DNA of 64,000 bases from Adiantum capillus-veneris (taxonomy: Eukaryota; Streptophyta; Polypodiopsida; Polypodiales; Pteridaceae). This document shows, piece by piece, positions 20,392-31,515 of the stretch; position 1 is the stretch's first letter, and each line of letters opens with the position of its first letter. The position numbers and the translations under genes are program-made. The notes under the pieces were generated by a model. The model was not told the DNA's origin. It did not search any database and saw only the letters and a list, made by a program, of their open reading frames with translations. The stretch covers positions 129,827,182 to 129,891,181 of the forward strand of contig CM043967.1 of assembly GCA_014529385.2 (NCBI GenBank). Direction: 5' to 3'.

Positions 20392-21072
20392 TTAGTCCGT
20401 GTTTTTTCTGGAAAGTGACTCTTGAAACAGCAATGTGCATAATGCATCAAACTTGACAACTTCAGGATTTCCTTGGGTCATAAGTCTCCAAGTACTAGCA
20501 AAAGTCTGGTAGGAATCTAGTAAGGCATCAAGAACAGTCTGCACAAGGGAACTGTCTGAAATGACTTCACCTGCAGAAATAAGCTGCTCATTGATATCCT
20601 TGACACTAGCAAGGAAAGTGTCCATATCATCTTCCTCATGCATAATCTTCGACTCCAGCTCTTTACGCAGCAAAGCAATTTTAGCCTCATTGCGGCTTGC
20701 ATAAAGACCTGCTAAAATATCCCAAGTCTGTTTTGCAGATTTTGCTGAACGGATGTGAGGAACAATGGTGCGCTTCACAGAAAACGCAATCAATGCATGA
20801 GCCTGCGCATCCTTAACATCCCAACGAGCTTGTTCTACCGTAGGCAAAACAACTCTAACAGCTGCAATCCTTGCAGCAAGACCTGCAACATCCTCAACAT
20901 CGCCTACATCCTCAGAACCAAGATGTACATCAATGCCCTGCACAATGTTCCAGACACCTTTTGACACAAGAACATGTTGCATCCTATAAGCCCACATAGG
21001 GTAGTTGTCTCCATCCAACCTGTCCTCAGCAACAAACATCTTGAACACATCTGTGTTGTTGTTGTCAGCCAT
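20392..21072 (-). CDS. Copia-1 Gag (227 aa to the frameshift)
   Basis: The start ATG at 21072 (MADNNNTDVFKMFVAEDRL) is chosen because it begins the conserved copia Gag N-terminus: DGDNYPMWAYRMQHVLVSKGVW. The longer open frame upstream runs into the leader. The UBN2-like capsid follows: AHALIAFSVKRTIVPHI, TWDILAGLYASRNEAKIALLRKELE and SASTWRLMTQGNP. It ends in a frameshift at a homopolymer run near 20400; the next frame leads towards the zinc knuckle. Confidence 0.88.
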   Translation of the reverse strand: MADNNNTDVFKMFVAEDRLDGDNYPMWAYRMQHVLVSKGVWNIVQGIDVHLGSEDVGDVEDVAGLAARIAAVRVVLPTVEQARWDVKDAQAHALIAFSVKRTIVPHIRSAKSAKQTWDILAGLYASRNEAKIALLRKELESKIMHEEDDMDTFLASVKDINEQLISAGEVISDSSLVQTVLDALLDSYQTFASTWRLMTQGNPEVVKFDALCTLLFQESLSRKNTD

Positions 21073-21420
21073 GGTAAATGCTGCACCTGATGTGAAAACT
21101 GCCCGAAAATAGGAGAAACGGAGCGGGAACAACCTGTGCTATATAGCACAAACCGTAGAAGACTATAAGGCACCTGTTATGCAGAAATTGGTAGTGACAG
21201 AAATTCTGCACAAAATGACGAAATAGCCCGTGCAGTACTGCCTGTAGTGGAAACGAAGGCCGAAATGAGCCCAAATCAAAATTCTGAGCAGATCAAGCTC
21301 CTCGAGCTAGCCCAAAATATTTTTCGACCTGCGAACGCTCGCCAAAGCTCACTGAAATCGGAGAAAGTGAGCAGGCATGTACTGGAGCAGCTGGCAACTA
21401 AGCACGGGAGGACGTGACCT

Positions 21421-21432
21421 GCTCTGATACCA
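21421..21432 (-). other. Primer binding site of copia-1 (initiator-Met tRNA)
   Basis: On the minus strand TGGTATCAGAGC lies two bases inside the 5' LTR, complementary to the 3' end of initiator methionine tRNA. Confidence 0.95.
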
Positions 21433-21434
21433 AT

Positions 21435-21661
21435 TGTTGGAATTAGGGTTGCAGAGAAACACACACAGCTTGGAGAAGACGAAGGAAGCTCAAGGCACAC
21501 AATAGAGAGTGTGTTACTTAGTGTGCAATGGAAAGATAGATAGCCCTAGAGTCATGGGCGTATATACAATGCACGGGGAAAAAAACCTCCTAAAGAGGGA
21601 AAAAATTCCCCGGCGGTCCTAGTGTGTTCACACACATCACTACCACATGTATATGGTAACA
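21435..21661 (-). repeat. Copia-1 5' LTR
   Basis: A 227-bp LTR with a TATA-like gtatatac on the element strand. It lacks the GA tract seen in the gypsy LTRs of this window. Confidence 0.93.
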
Positions 21662-21666
21662 TTATC

Positions 21667-22266
<600 letters not shown>

Positions 22267-22270
22267 TTTT

Positions 22271-22290
22271 TGGGCACCGCTGCCGGGGGA
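22271..22290 (+). other. Primer binding site of element C (Asp-tRNA-like)
   Basis: TGGGCACCGCTGCCGGGGGA, four bases after the LTR, is close to the complement of the plant Asp tRNA 3' end (TGGCGCCGTTGCCGGGGA) used by Athila-type gypsy elements. It differs by an extra G and two substitutions. Confidence 0.75.
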
Positions 22291-23252
22291 ATGCCATACA
22301 CTAAGCTTGAATGGCACTCTGTGCTTCTTTTGTGGTGCAATTTCAATGTAGGAAAGGTAAGGAAGGAGGGTGTGTGTGTTGAGAAGAAGGATTTGTGTTA
22401 TAACTGTGTTTTTTTTTGTTAATGGAGTTTTCAAAGGTACTGTGTTTATTCTCTGTGTATTATGGTTGTTAGTTTTCTTTGTTAATGGAGTTTTCAAAGG
22501 TACTGTGTTTATTCTCTGTGTATTAAGGTTGTTAGTTTTGTGTGTAATGTAATGTACAGTAAGTAGAAAGTAGATCTGTGAGAGCTAATAGAGTGTGTTA
22601 GTGTGTAACAGTAGGTGTATTAGTTAGAAGTAGGTAGATAGAGTGTGTGTGTGCTCTCGCGCAGGCCGCGGCGACCTTATCCTTTTAAAAAAATAAAAAA
22701 TAAATTAAATAAATTATTTTTTTTAAAAAAATAATTTTTTTTAAAAAAAAAAGGTAGGACCGGGATCGGGAATATCTCCCATACCCATGCCCAAGCTCAC
22801 GCTCAGGCCTAGGCCACAGTCGCCTTTTAAAATTACGAATTTTAGCTTCACACGTAGTTAAAAATCGATTTTTTGAGGACCAACGGAACTTCAAATGCCC
22901 GAAAATTGTGCTGTAAAGCACATGGCGACCCTCTCTATGCTCGTTTCGAGCTATCACACACTTTAATAAAAAAAAATCAAACATTGAAAAACATAAAAAA
23001 CGTAAAAAACACGAGCGAAAACGGACGCTTGAAAAAGGTAAGCGGTTAACCTTCGAGGTTATTCGTTGACGCTTGTAGGGTGCCAAAGGCACATGCATCT
23101 GCGCTTTGGTCGTGTGCTAGAGATGGAGCAACTAGAGAGAATTTTGACTTACGCGAGTTCTCAATATCCACCTACTTTCGACGGGAAGCCAAGGTAGTAC
23201 AAACCAAGACTCGAACATAGCGGCTAGTGACTCTTCCTCTGACTACGACGTC
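22291..23252 (+). other. Element C leader
   Basis: A non-coding leader between primer site and gag. It contains a 63-bp tandem duplication (22418-22480 and 22481-22543, differing at few positions) and an A/T homopolymer-rich stretch at about 22683-22752. No gene is seen. Confidence 0.7.
22418..22543 (+). repeat. 63-bp tandem duplication in the C leader
   Basis: Two adjacent copies start gttaatggagttttcaaagg and are almost identical. Confidence 0.9.
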
Positions 23253-24899
23253 ATGGAGGGTTTCCCAATGCCTAATCTCGATAGCTCAAGCGAGGACATG
23301 CATGCCATGGGCCCGCGATTCGGGCCGAACGTGCTTAGCCGCCTGAAGGAAACCTTTAGTAGAGCCACTCACTCCGAACACGGAGCTAATGATGTAAATG
23401 AGGGGGGTGGGGAAGTAAATTCTCCATTCATGACCAACGTAGACCCTATACCCTTAGAGAATGTGCATGTGAATACTTCATTCACTGTACCTCTTGACTC
23501 TTCAGAGTTATTTCCCTCCAAGGTCATATTACCCGATGCTAGAAGCCTTGCTGAAGTGCAAGAGGTTGAGCGATATATCCTTGCCGCAAGGGAAAAGGAA
23601 ATTGAGAGCTTACGCAAGGCGGAGCAACGAAGAGAGTTAAAATCGAAAGGGCCTATGTCAATATCTTTGCTAGGAGAGCAATCGAGTGCTCCTGACTTAG
23701 CAACCGCTAAGGGCCAACCCCTAGAAAGCAACATTGCATCTAACTCAAAGGACACCCCTAGCACCTCAATCCTAGATGGAGTATTCTTAAATGAGAACTG
23801 GGAGTACGAATTACAAACAGAGACTCTGACCGACCTTTACACAAGTTACACCTATCACGTGGGTTGGTTAGATGTCCTACAATCCACAATGGGTGCTACT
23901 AGTGTGGAGGATCAACAACAAAGAGTTTGTGAGGTCATTCATAGGGTCATTGAGTTAGAGAGACAGAACAAGGGGATCAACATGCCTTCAACGGGTCTCA
24001 TGAGATTCTTGGATACAGGAAAGGCTAAACAACTGACCTTATCGCAAATAGAGACTCCCTCGGTAAGTCCGATGGATCCTCCATATGTTGTTTCGCCAGG
24101 GGTCTCAGTGAAATCTGAGCCCACAAGTGATAGCTTCACCTTTCCAAGTCTAGCTCATCTTTCCCTTGATGACACCATGGCTACCATGCCTACCCCAATG
24201 ATGGGCATGCCGAGAAACATGCCATGGACCTCATTTGTTAGTAAAGCACTGCCACATGGTAGCTCAATGGCTGCAACAATACCTACAAGTGTGTACCAAT
24301 CGTATACACCCATGGGTCCTCGTACTCATGTAGTCTCTACTCCTCCCATTGTTTCAACAACCTATGCTCCACAACCACAACACCCAAGTTCTTATTTCCA
24401 TGGGACTATACCGGCTAGCATTAGCATGTCACATCCGACGTCTGCTATGCCTAGGGCCACGCATATGAACTTTGGACCACCACATGGCACAACATCGTAC
24501 CCAACGTGGAACCCAAGGGCTTCCTATGCGCCAAGCCCGATGCCAATACCTACTCCACATGTAGTCTCTGGAGCACCTCCACCCACGGTGCCTGCTCACT
24601 TAGGTGACTTGGCAACATTTGATCAAGCTATCGGTCAACCTATTGCTGAGAATATGCGTAACGCGCCTGATAGAGAGCCTAGAAGTAAGGCAGTACAAAT
24701 AGCGAAGCTTACACAAAAATTTAGTGTCGACGGGGATGTGAGAAAGCATATCGAAGTGTTTGAACAAATATGTGATTCTCTAGGAGAACACAATGACCTG
24801 CATAAGAGTAATGCTTTAAGCCTAACCTTAAGTGGGAAGGTAGGGGATTGGTATAGAACCCTAAGGGTGGAAGAAAAAAACGATTTACGCTACTCTTAG
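23253..24899 (+). CDS. Element C Gag, N-terminal region and start of capsid (548 aa)
   Basis: Long open frame. The N-terminal about 130 residues are polar. The middle (about 290-460) is rich in Pro, Met and Thr (MGMPRNMPW, FGPPHGTTSYPTWNPR) and likely disordered. The last about 60 residues enter a capsid domain: KFSVDGDVRKHIEVFEQICDSLGEHNDLHKSNALSL and LSGKVGDWYRTL. The TAG at the end falls inside capsid, so it is a mutation. Capsid continues in pieces to about 25330. Gag would form the cytoplasmic particle. Confidence 0.75.
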   Translation: MEGFPMPNLDSSSEDMHAMGPRFGPNVLSRLKETFSRATHSEHGANDVNEGGGEVNSPFMTNVDPIPLENVHVNTSFTVPLDSSELFPSKVILPDARSLAEVQEVERYILAAREKEIESLRKAEQRRELKSKGPMSISLLGEQSSAPDLATAKGQPLESNIASNSKDTPSTSILDGVFLNENWEYELQTETLTDLYTSYTYHVGWLDVLQSTMGATSVEDQQQRVCEVIHRVIELERQNKGINMPSTGLMRFLDTGKAKQLTLSQIETPSVSPMDPPYVVSPGVSVKSEPTSDSFTFPSLAHLSLDDTMATMPTPMMGMPRNMPWTSFVSKALPHGSSMAATIPTSVYQSYTPMGPRTHVVSTPPIVSTTYAPQPQHPSSYFHGTIPASISMSHPTSAMPRATHMNFGPPHGTTSYPTWNPRASYAPSPMPIPTPHVVSGAPPPTVPAHLGDLATFDQAIGQPIAENMRNAPDREPRSKAVQIAKLTQKFSVDGDVRKHIEVFEQICDSLGEHNDLHKSNALSLTLSGKVGDWYRTLRVEEKNDLRYS

Positions 24900-25556
24900 G
24901 AGACTGTTCTTGAAAGAATACACACGAGCGGGAGTGCTTTGGGGAGTAGCCTCTCAGCTCTAGAAAGCCCAATGAGAGGAAGGAGAGTCGGTGAGAGACT
25001 TTATAAGTCGCTTGAAGCATTTGAATTGTAATCCAAATGAGCGCTTCAATAATAATCAATTGCTGGATAGATTCATTAGGGGATTACGAATGAGGATATC
25101 TACAATGGCCTAGTCATTAGAGGTGTCACCACTTGGGAAGCAGTCACCACCAATGCGATTCAATTGGAGGATAATTTAATGATTCAAGGAGAAAGAGTGT
25201 CTGTTGAGTCTAAATCTATTAGCTCACAAGCATCGGGGCATCAGCCAATGACCCTAAAGCCTATTGCTAAGGAGCCAAAGATATATGAGATGACTTTAAC
25301 AGATTCTCACCAAGGCTATTCAAGAGAGTCTTAGAGACAATCGTGCTCCGCAGAACAATCATATGTATCCAAGAAGGGAGCAACAATGGTGCTCAGTATG
25401 CTAGGGACCACATAGTACCAGTGAATGCCCTACTTTTAGAGTAAAATTCAATGGAAATTGCAATGCCTGTGGGAGGTATGGTCATCAAGCTAAGGATTGC
25501 ATAGTATTTAAGCGCGCGATGGCCAATAGACCTTAGCATGGACAGGCACACCTCGA
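24900..25556 (+). pseudogene. Element C capsid remnant
   Basis: The rest of capsid is spread over several frames with stops, for example SLSALESPMRGRRVGERLYKS in one and VIRGVTTWEAVTTNAIQLEDNLMIQ in another. This order matches the capsid C-terminus. A possible first cysteine motif lies near 25460-25500 (CNACGRYGHQAKDC, read after frame correction). Confidence 0.6.
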
Positions 25557-26252
25557 GTGCCTGCATTGATGCCGGCCCCACCTCTTAAACAAACATCACA
25601 ACACATGGTGCCTAGGGCCCAAAATGTTGTTCAAACAACACCCTTACCAACTCCAGTGCTAGGACCGCAACCACCACATCCGAGAATCACTTCTGTGAAT
25701 CAAGTGGGTTGTGCGTCATCTATTGCTTGTTTGGAAGGCTGCGAGGAAGATATAGATCCTAATATTTCCTATGGGTTGGATGTGCTTGAAGAAAGTCCAC
25801 AATACTACATGGAGGACTATTGGGGACAAGTCAAACCTGTATATCAAGTAGCTGCTCTTGCGGCAAGAGGCCAAAATATCAATTACACCGCTAAGAGACC
25901 ACCTCTTCAATGCTATGAGTGTGGAGGTCCACATCGTGTAGCTGAGTGTCCTATTAGGCTACAAAAGAATGCCACACTAATGCAAACCAATCAAGCGAGC
26001 ACGTCTACAATGACAATACTCATGTGTAATCGATGTGGCATAGATCATTTGATTGCCCAATGTCCAAATAATCCAAATGCACCGAAGATCACGCCATTAA
26101 ACTTGATTGAAGTTATCGAGGAGCCATCACAAAGTACACCTGTGGTACCAGTAAACGTACTCACACGATCGATGCTCCAAAAAAAAAAAAATATTCTTGA
26201 GGAAAGAGACACGGCATCAATTGCCCAATCTCAGAAAAAGAAGAAAACATGA
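25557..26252 (+). CDS. Element C nucleocapsid with two CCHC zinc knuckles (231 aa)
   Basis: Two knuckles, CYECGGPHRVAEC (about residue 122) and CNRCGIDHLIAQC (about residue 159), match the spacing CX2CX4HX4C. The same paired arrangement is present in families A and B, which places C in their wider lineage. It ends in a Lys-rich tail. It binds genomic RNA in active relatives. Confidence 0.82.
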   Translation: MPALMPAPPLKQTSQHMVPRAQNVVQTTPLPTPVLGPQPPHPRITSVNQVGCASSIACLEGCEEDIDPNISYGLDVLEESPQYYMEDYWGQVKPVYQVAALAARGQNINYTAKRPPLQCYECGGPHRVAECPIRLQKNATLMQTNQASTSTMTILMCNRCGIDHLIAQCPNNPNAPKITPLNLIEVIEEPSQSTPVVPVNVLTRSMLQKKKNILEERDTASIAQSQKKKKT

Positions 26253-26330
26253 AGGAAGAGATCGCAAAAAGCAGCGAAGTCAGACCCCAGTTCAAAGACA
26301 AACATAGGGACTAGTGACGACCCCGTATAT

Positions 26331-27146
26331 ATGAATGATGCTGAAGAGGATTCCGATTTAGGAGAAACCATGGAGACCAAAACGACCACTAAGATAGAAA
26401 CCAACAAGGAAGATCTTCATGAGCCACAATGGCCAGGATGCAAGAAGGAGATAGGAACTTATCCAAACCCTTCAGAGGAGATTGAGCGAGTCAAGCAATT
26501 AAGGAGTTTGGTAGAAGATACCCAAAGGGATCTAGAACCAGCACCTAGGAAGATCCAGATTACAGACACCATGTTCCCTACGCAACAACAACCTCACCAA
26601 GACCATAGACCCTTAGCCATACCTAGTGTCATCCAAGAAGAAAGTGACTTAAAGTCATGGGAAAGTGGGCATACTCACTTCTTGATGGAAAGAATGTTTA
26701 CAAAGGGACTACTTGATCCTATCAAAGAAATGGAGATCCCATCTTGCCCACGTCAAGGGACTCAAGGCCAAAAGGTACCGTTAAACATTGCCAAATTGAT
26801 GGATTTCATGTCTTCAGAAGTTAGAACCACCATCATGTCCAAACTATATAAAGACCCTGAGCTAGTCTTAGCTCTTCAAGCCTTCCTTAATGGAGAACTA
26901 AAGTTTGGGCTACCACAATTTGCGCAGATGGATGGAGCTGGGGAGACGCCAATAGAGGAGGAACACTTAGATCCACAACCCAACCTAGATGAGAACCTTG
27001 TTATAGAAATACATGTTAACAAGTTGGGACAATACTTTGAGGGTGATGAATCCAATGCAACCATACCAATCACTACTAAGGGATTAACTATGAAGGGAAT
27101 CCTTGATGGTGGCGCTGGGGTTAGCATTGTGACTAAAAATTGCTAG
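26331..27146 (+). pseudogene. Element C Gag-Pro linker and protease N-terminal half (mutated catalytic triad)
   Basis: A charged linker leads into VPLNIAKLMDFMSSEVRTTIM (a helical block with counterparts in A and B), then LNKLGQYFEGDESNATIPI and the protease flap region with ILDGGAGVSIVTKN. The catalytic triad is D-G-G where A and B have D-S-G. A TAG at 27144-27146 cuts the domain; A and B have Trp nearby, so this is a nonsense change. Confidence 0.78.
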
Positions 27147-27152
27147 GAAACT

Positions 27153-27698
27153 ATGGGAAGACCTCACCTTGCGACCACAACCATAGTAGTGAAGATGGCC
27201 AATGGGTCTATTGTTAAACCTATTGGGATGCTAGAAGATCTCAAGATCAAGGTCTTTGGACATAAAATAAGAGTTACCTTCATTGTTATGGATTTCTCCA
27301 AGCACACTATGGCATCGGAAATGATCTTAGGACGTCCTTTAATGAGGGAAACAAAAATGGTACATGACTGGTCTAAAAACCATGTCTACTTGCAGTTCCA
27401 AGATTCTGTCATTCGAGTGGATCTTGTAACAGGTCAAGCACATCCTCTAGGAAACAGGTTTATAATTGATCATAGATCTGACACCACAGTTCACTTGGTC
27501 CCATTGCAGTATTGTTACACGTGTAAAGCGGACACTGATGTACTACCTGGAATGACTAAGTTGGACAATGTGGATTGGGTCCACCTAGCAGCAACCATAG
27601 ACACTTGGGGAAACAGGGGGACGACCAGGGTAACACATGAGGGGGATGAAATGCCACCACTCGTACCCTTAAATATGCTAGAAGCAAATAGCTTTTGA
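27153..27698 (+). pseudogene. Element C protease C-terminal half
   Basis: It continues the domain: VVKMANGSIVKPIGMLEDL, VTFIVMDFSKHTMASEMILGRPLMRETKMVHDW, homologous to the second half of family A protease 1 (IILGRPFMRQLKMVQDW). It then reads WVHLAATIDTWGN, aligned with WTHILATLDVC of A, the segment that leads to RT in A. In C no RT follows. Confidence 0.82.
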
Positions 27699-27762
27699 CA
27701 AGACTCATCCTAATATAACGAAGAAAACATACAAGTGGGTTCCTAAAGCTTCTTTAGCGACC

Positions 27763-28020
27763 ATGGCTAGTCCTAAAAAACAAAAGCCTTGTAAGAAACG
27801 TCCCATTCGCCCCAAGAAATGTAAAGAAACGTTGCATTGGATTCCTAAAAAACTATTGAAAGCCCAAGGCTACTATAAAGGAAATGACCAAATCTGGGTG
27901 CCAAAACGTAATTTGTGCTCTTACTTATCACCGGGCCCATGTGAGCTCAATCCTGTGGCTCCAAAACGAATTGAAGATGGCGGAAAATCACGGAATGTTA
28001 CACACCTACTCCATAGCTAG
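27763..28020 (+). pseudogene. Element C WxPK-repeat tail
   Basis: A Lys-rich segment with repeated HWIPKKLL and QIWVPKRN motifs (also KWVPKAS just upstream and VWVPKKER just downstream in another frame). The same motif type forms the extreme C-terminus of the A and B polyproteins, after the integrase and second protease. Its presence right after protease 1 marks an internal deletion of the whole RT-RNase H-integrase block. Its function is unknown. Confidence 0.7.
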
Positions 28021-28578
28021 TTTGGGTACCAAAGAAAGAACGATTTGTTCCACCTAGCTCATGAACAGGGAAATCAAATGAAGCTTCTTGCTCTTCATGT
28101 AGTTCCTATACGGAAATAGAAGCTTCGACACAACCTCCACCTACCATTGTACATATCCATACATGCAAGAAAGAGTTTATACCTCCCGTTGTAAGTTCAC
28201 CACCTACAACAATGTTGTAAATAAAATCATGGGAGAGTACCTTACTACCCTTGTAACTAGATGAAACGCATAGAGCGGTCGAAAACTATTGGTTAAAGCA
28301 TTCACCTATAACAACTTGGAACAACTGGTTTCAAAGGGTGACGACCTCATTTCAAACGGTATGATCTACCCAAGGAAGGGGAGAGTGTTTGCTAACATCC
28401 ATCATTCACTTGCTTCCCTCTCAACCTTTCTCCCTGACCTCTTAATCTCCAATCTTAGGGAATGTATATATAAAGCCTTATACTCACAAAAACAAGATAA
28501 AAAAGTAAAAGAGCAAGAGCCATAACACAAAATCATAAAAACACATTATACACAAGAACACGACCCTTGTAATATTTG
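28021..28578 (+). other. Decayed end of the element C polyprotein region and spacer
   Basis: Degenerate sequence with stops in all frames, running up to the F insertion. It ends with the target duplication cactc (28579-28583). Confidence 0.55.
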
Positions 28579-28583
28579 CACTC

Positions 28584-30094
28584 TGAGAGCGGGAAAAAGA
28601 GCAGTGCAATCGGGTGGCCTCTGTACTTGTGCACACTCCACAAACCACGCCTCATGCAAACAAGCAAAGAACAAAACAAAGGGGGCACCACCCTAAATTA
28701 AGAGGTTTAGGGACCTCACACATAGTGCACATAGGCAAGTGAGACTTCTGGCATTATGATGGCATCAAAACATATGGCAAAACACATAGAAACGAAGCTT
28801 AGGGACCTTATGTAGCATATATATACACAAGACATCAGTTTAACAATACAACGACATCTGATCATACATAACAAGGATATAGAGAAGCAAGCCAAGGATG
28901 GCATAATCCCTTGTCAAAAACAATCAACCCAGCAAGTAGGTATGATCCTACTAGCAACACATCAATACCTTAGAGAATGATGGTGAGGATGGTGCCTATG
29001 GAGCATGAGAGAAGACTCTTTATTTAGGTTTTAGGGCTAGTAATGTAGTATACTAGAGGGAGAGAGAGAGAGGGAGAGAGAGTAGAGCTCCATCCATAGC
29101 TCCTCGTTGTGAGCAATGTCATCATAGCTTCATTGCTTGGTGAAGTGAGTGAAGTGTTGGTTTTGAGTGAGAGAAGGCCTCCTTATATAGGTTTCTGAGA
29201 GGGTTTAGGATTAGGGATAAACATGCTTAAATCCGCTGATTGGGGTTACTTTTTGCTTAGGGTGGTCAACAGATTGAGGTCACCTGATATGTCACCATCA
29301 AGATATTCTCTAGAGTGATGTGACAAGGGAGGGTAAATGCTGATTTTTCTGATTGTGACACATGGGGATAAGGCCTTGACCAGCATTTAAGAGTAGGTAA
29401 GGTGGCTGTTGAAACTGGAGGTTCTGCACATGTCAGGGGGGGACCTGCGGGGGGGAGGTGGCAGCTGGGTACTCCTGAATATCAAATTCTCAAAAAATCC
29501 TCAACCATGGCTTCTTTTGACATGTGTTCTTTGAAAAAATCAGCATGTCTCTTTTCAACTCAAAAGTCTTTATCCCTGTTGACTCACCTTTACCATAAGA
29601 TTTTCCCCTTTTCTCCTCCTGTAACTGCATTGTTGATGCTCAATCACTGCTTCTAGTAACAGTGAACTGTTACCTACCAAATACTTATGGTGCAGTAAAA
29701 AATATTTACCATGGGTAAAAAAAAGTTACTGTAGGTAAAAAGTGATTTGTATTTACCATGCAGGTGAAAAATATTTACTGTAGGTAAAAAATATTTACTG
29801 TCGGTAAAAAAGTAAAAACGGAGTATGCTGTGCTGTGAGTCCACACGAACATCCTCGTGTAAATTTCACTAGAAATTCACACCTAGAATGGGCTATTCTG
29901 TAAGATATAGGTTGTAGGCATGCATAAGAGCTCGTTCCCACGTATCTTCTGTCCATGGCACTTTTTACTCTTTGGTGCTTGTGAAGTAGATTTTTCTTCT
30001 CTTTCGAGATCCCTTGGACTAGAGTATCCTCATCTCCCCAACAACTGACTGTGCTTTATTGCATCTTTAGAAGGGTCCTAAAAACCATGCATCA
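28584..30094 (-). repeat. Element F 3' LTR
   Basis: A 1511-bp LTR. On the element strand a TATA box (CTATATAAGG, complement of about 29181-29190) is followed about 100 bp on by a CT-rich tract (complement of 29055-29082). Near 29690-29820, repeated ATTTAC(C/T)-GGTAAAAA units occur. The last about 360 bp recur at 45090-45450. Confidence 0.85.
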
Positions 30095-30563
30095 TATAGC
30101 CCTCCCCCTTAAGCTAGAGGTATTTGATGCCTCTAGCTGTAGGTTGTGCTACAATAGGGTTCTCTTGAATACTTACCCACCTGGTACCAATTGAATTTGC
30201 CATGTTACTGCTTTCTTGGCTGATGCACCCTGTTTAGTCCTTTCTGATGAATAATTGTATCCATCCATGACTAACAACTGGTCTCCTAGACCCTTGAAAG
30301 CTATACCGCATCCATTGTCAATATCCGCTTTCAGTGGTAGCATTCTCTTTTTTTCTTTTTTTCTTCTCTTTTTTTCCTTTTTTTTTTTTTGAAACGACTA
30401 TGTACATGATTGTTACCTTAGTTGGAGCTCGAATATGATGAGCTCTCCTCTGAACCATCCTTAGCATTGATTTCACCAGCATATGGCTGTGAAAGACGAC
30501 ATTGGTAGGCCTTCAATCGCCAACCATTTACCGGGGTCTGATGTACCTTACCATCTAGGTCAC
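30095..30563 (-). pseudogene. Element F internal remnant: pol C-terminal tail and PPT
   Basis: On the minus strand, 30563 to 30418 reads TPVNGWRLKAYQ followed by an acidic Ser-rich end. The motif TPVNG-RLK-Y is the typical end of a gypsy integrase C-terminal domain. Between its stop (30418-30420) and the LTR lie a T-rich stretch, a 9-bp inverted repeat (30112-30120 with 30130-30138) and a purine run (complement of 30101-30110) as PPT. Confidence 0.7.
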
Positions 30564-31495
30564 TGTTGAGCCAGCAGAGGATCACACCCACATTTTTGCT
30601 CACACTCATCATTTTTGTAACCATTGATTGTAATAAATGTCTTTCCGACATTGATTTTGATTGGAGCCATTCATTAAGTAACGGGACTCAATTGAGTTTC
30701 CAGCTTGTAATTCCGAAGTAATTTCACTTGCTGATGTAATTGGTTAGAGATGTTCTCACCTCCAAGGCTGAGGTATATAAGCCAAAGTTTTGTAACCTAA
30801 GGGGATTCAGTTTATTAATCAAAGGGAGTTTTTGAGCGCCGTGATTGTGTCTGAGAGAGAAAGAGAGAGTCCTATCTACTTGCTACGCGAGCTACGGAGC
30901 CGCCATTGGAGAAGCGACACCGCCATTGTGTTAGCAACGGCGAGAGCTATGCACTGATACCAAGAGTGCGCGCTATCGGCTTCTATGTGTGGTAAGTTCC
31001 TACGAGCTTCGGTGTGAGTTTTCTTCCAACTCGTGTGTCGGAATAGAGCGTGCAGCATATCTATAGAACCACAACGAGTAGAGCTACACATTAGTACCAT
31101 CGGGGTCAAGTTTCGATCACTTGTATTTTTCGGCCTGTCTTCATACGCGTTTACCGCACGGAGTGGTTATAGGTTGATTTTGCAGTTCAAGTCTTTAGGG
31201 TGTTGTTCTTACCTAGTGTATAGACTTCCCCTTGAGTTTGAGATCGATTCAATGATTCTAGATCCTGTTTCGTATAGCATTCGCTCGTAGTACGGATTTC
31301 AGTCACTTGCGTATTTTAGAACTTAGATTTGATTTCCTTAGTAGTGATTGTCATTAGAAGGTCGAGTAGGTGATTTGACACCCACCTAGTTGTTTCCATG
31401 CGCCTGCGGATCAAGCTCCGTCCTCGTCTGACAAATTCTGTTGTTGGTTGAGTTCTCGCTATTTAGCTTCCGCTAGCGGCGTAACCGCCTTAACA
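30564..31495 (+). repeat. 5' LTR of A2
   Basis: A 932-bp LTR, TGTTGAGCC to CCTTAACA. The TATA box is at about 30774-30781, with a short imperfect GA tract at 30853-30869. It carries TCATACGCGT at 31141-31150, related to the internal palindrome. Confidence 0.93.
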
Positions 31496-31497
31496 TT

Positions 31498-31515
31498 TGG
31501 CGCCGCTGCCGGGGA
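31498..31515 (+). other. Primer binding site of A2 (Asp-tRNA-like)
   Basis: TGGCGCCGCTGCCGGGGA begins two bases after the LTR. It differs at one base from the complement of the plant Asp tRNA 3' end, the primer reported for Athila/Calypso-type gypsy elements. Confidence 0.88.

Larger units (their letters stand above)
16519..21661 (-). mobile_element. Copia-1: Ty1/copia element inserted in the LTR of element C
   Basis: A 5.1-kb element on the minus strand with short LTRs (16519-16744 and 21435-21661, TGTTGGAATTAG to TGGTAACA). It is flanked by perfect 5-bp target duplications ttatc at 16514-16518 and 21662-21666. The two halves of the C LTR join cleanly when it is removed. Gag, zinc knuckle, protease, integrase, RT and RNase H are all recognisable but split by stops and frameshifts, so this copy is not autonomous. 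Confidence 0.95.

Noticed and set aside
28561-29700. Host gene promoter with TATA near 29181 in element F LTR
   Set aside because: The TATA and CT tract are on the minus strand inside a defined LTR and serve element F.
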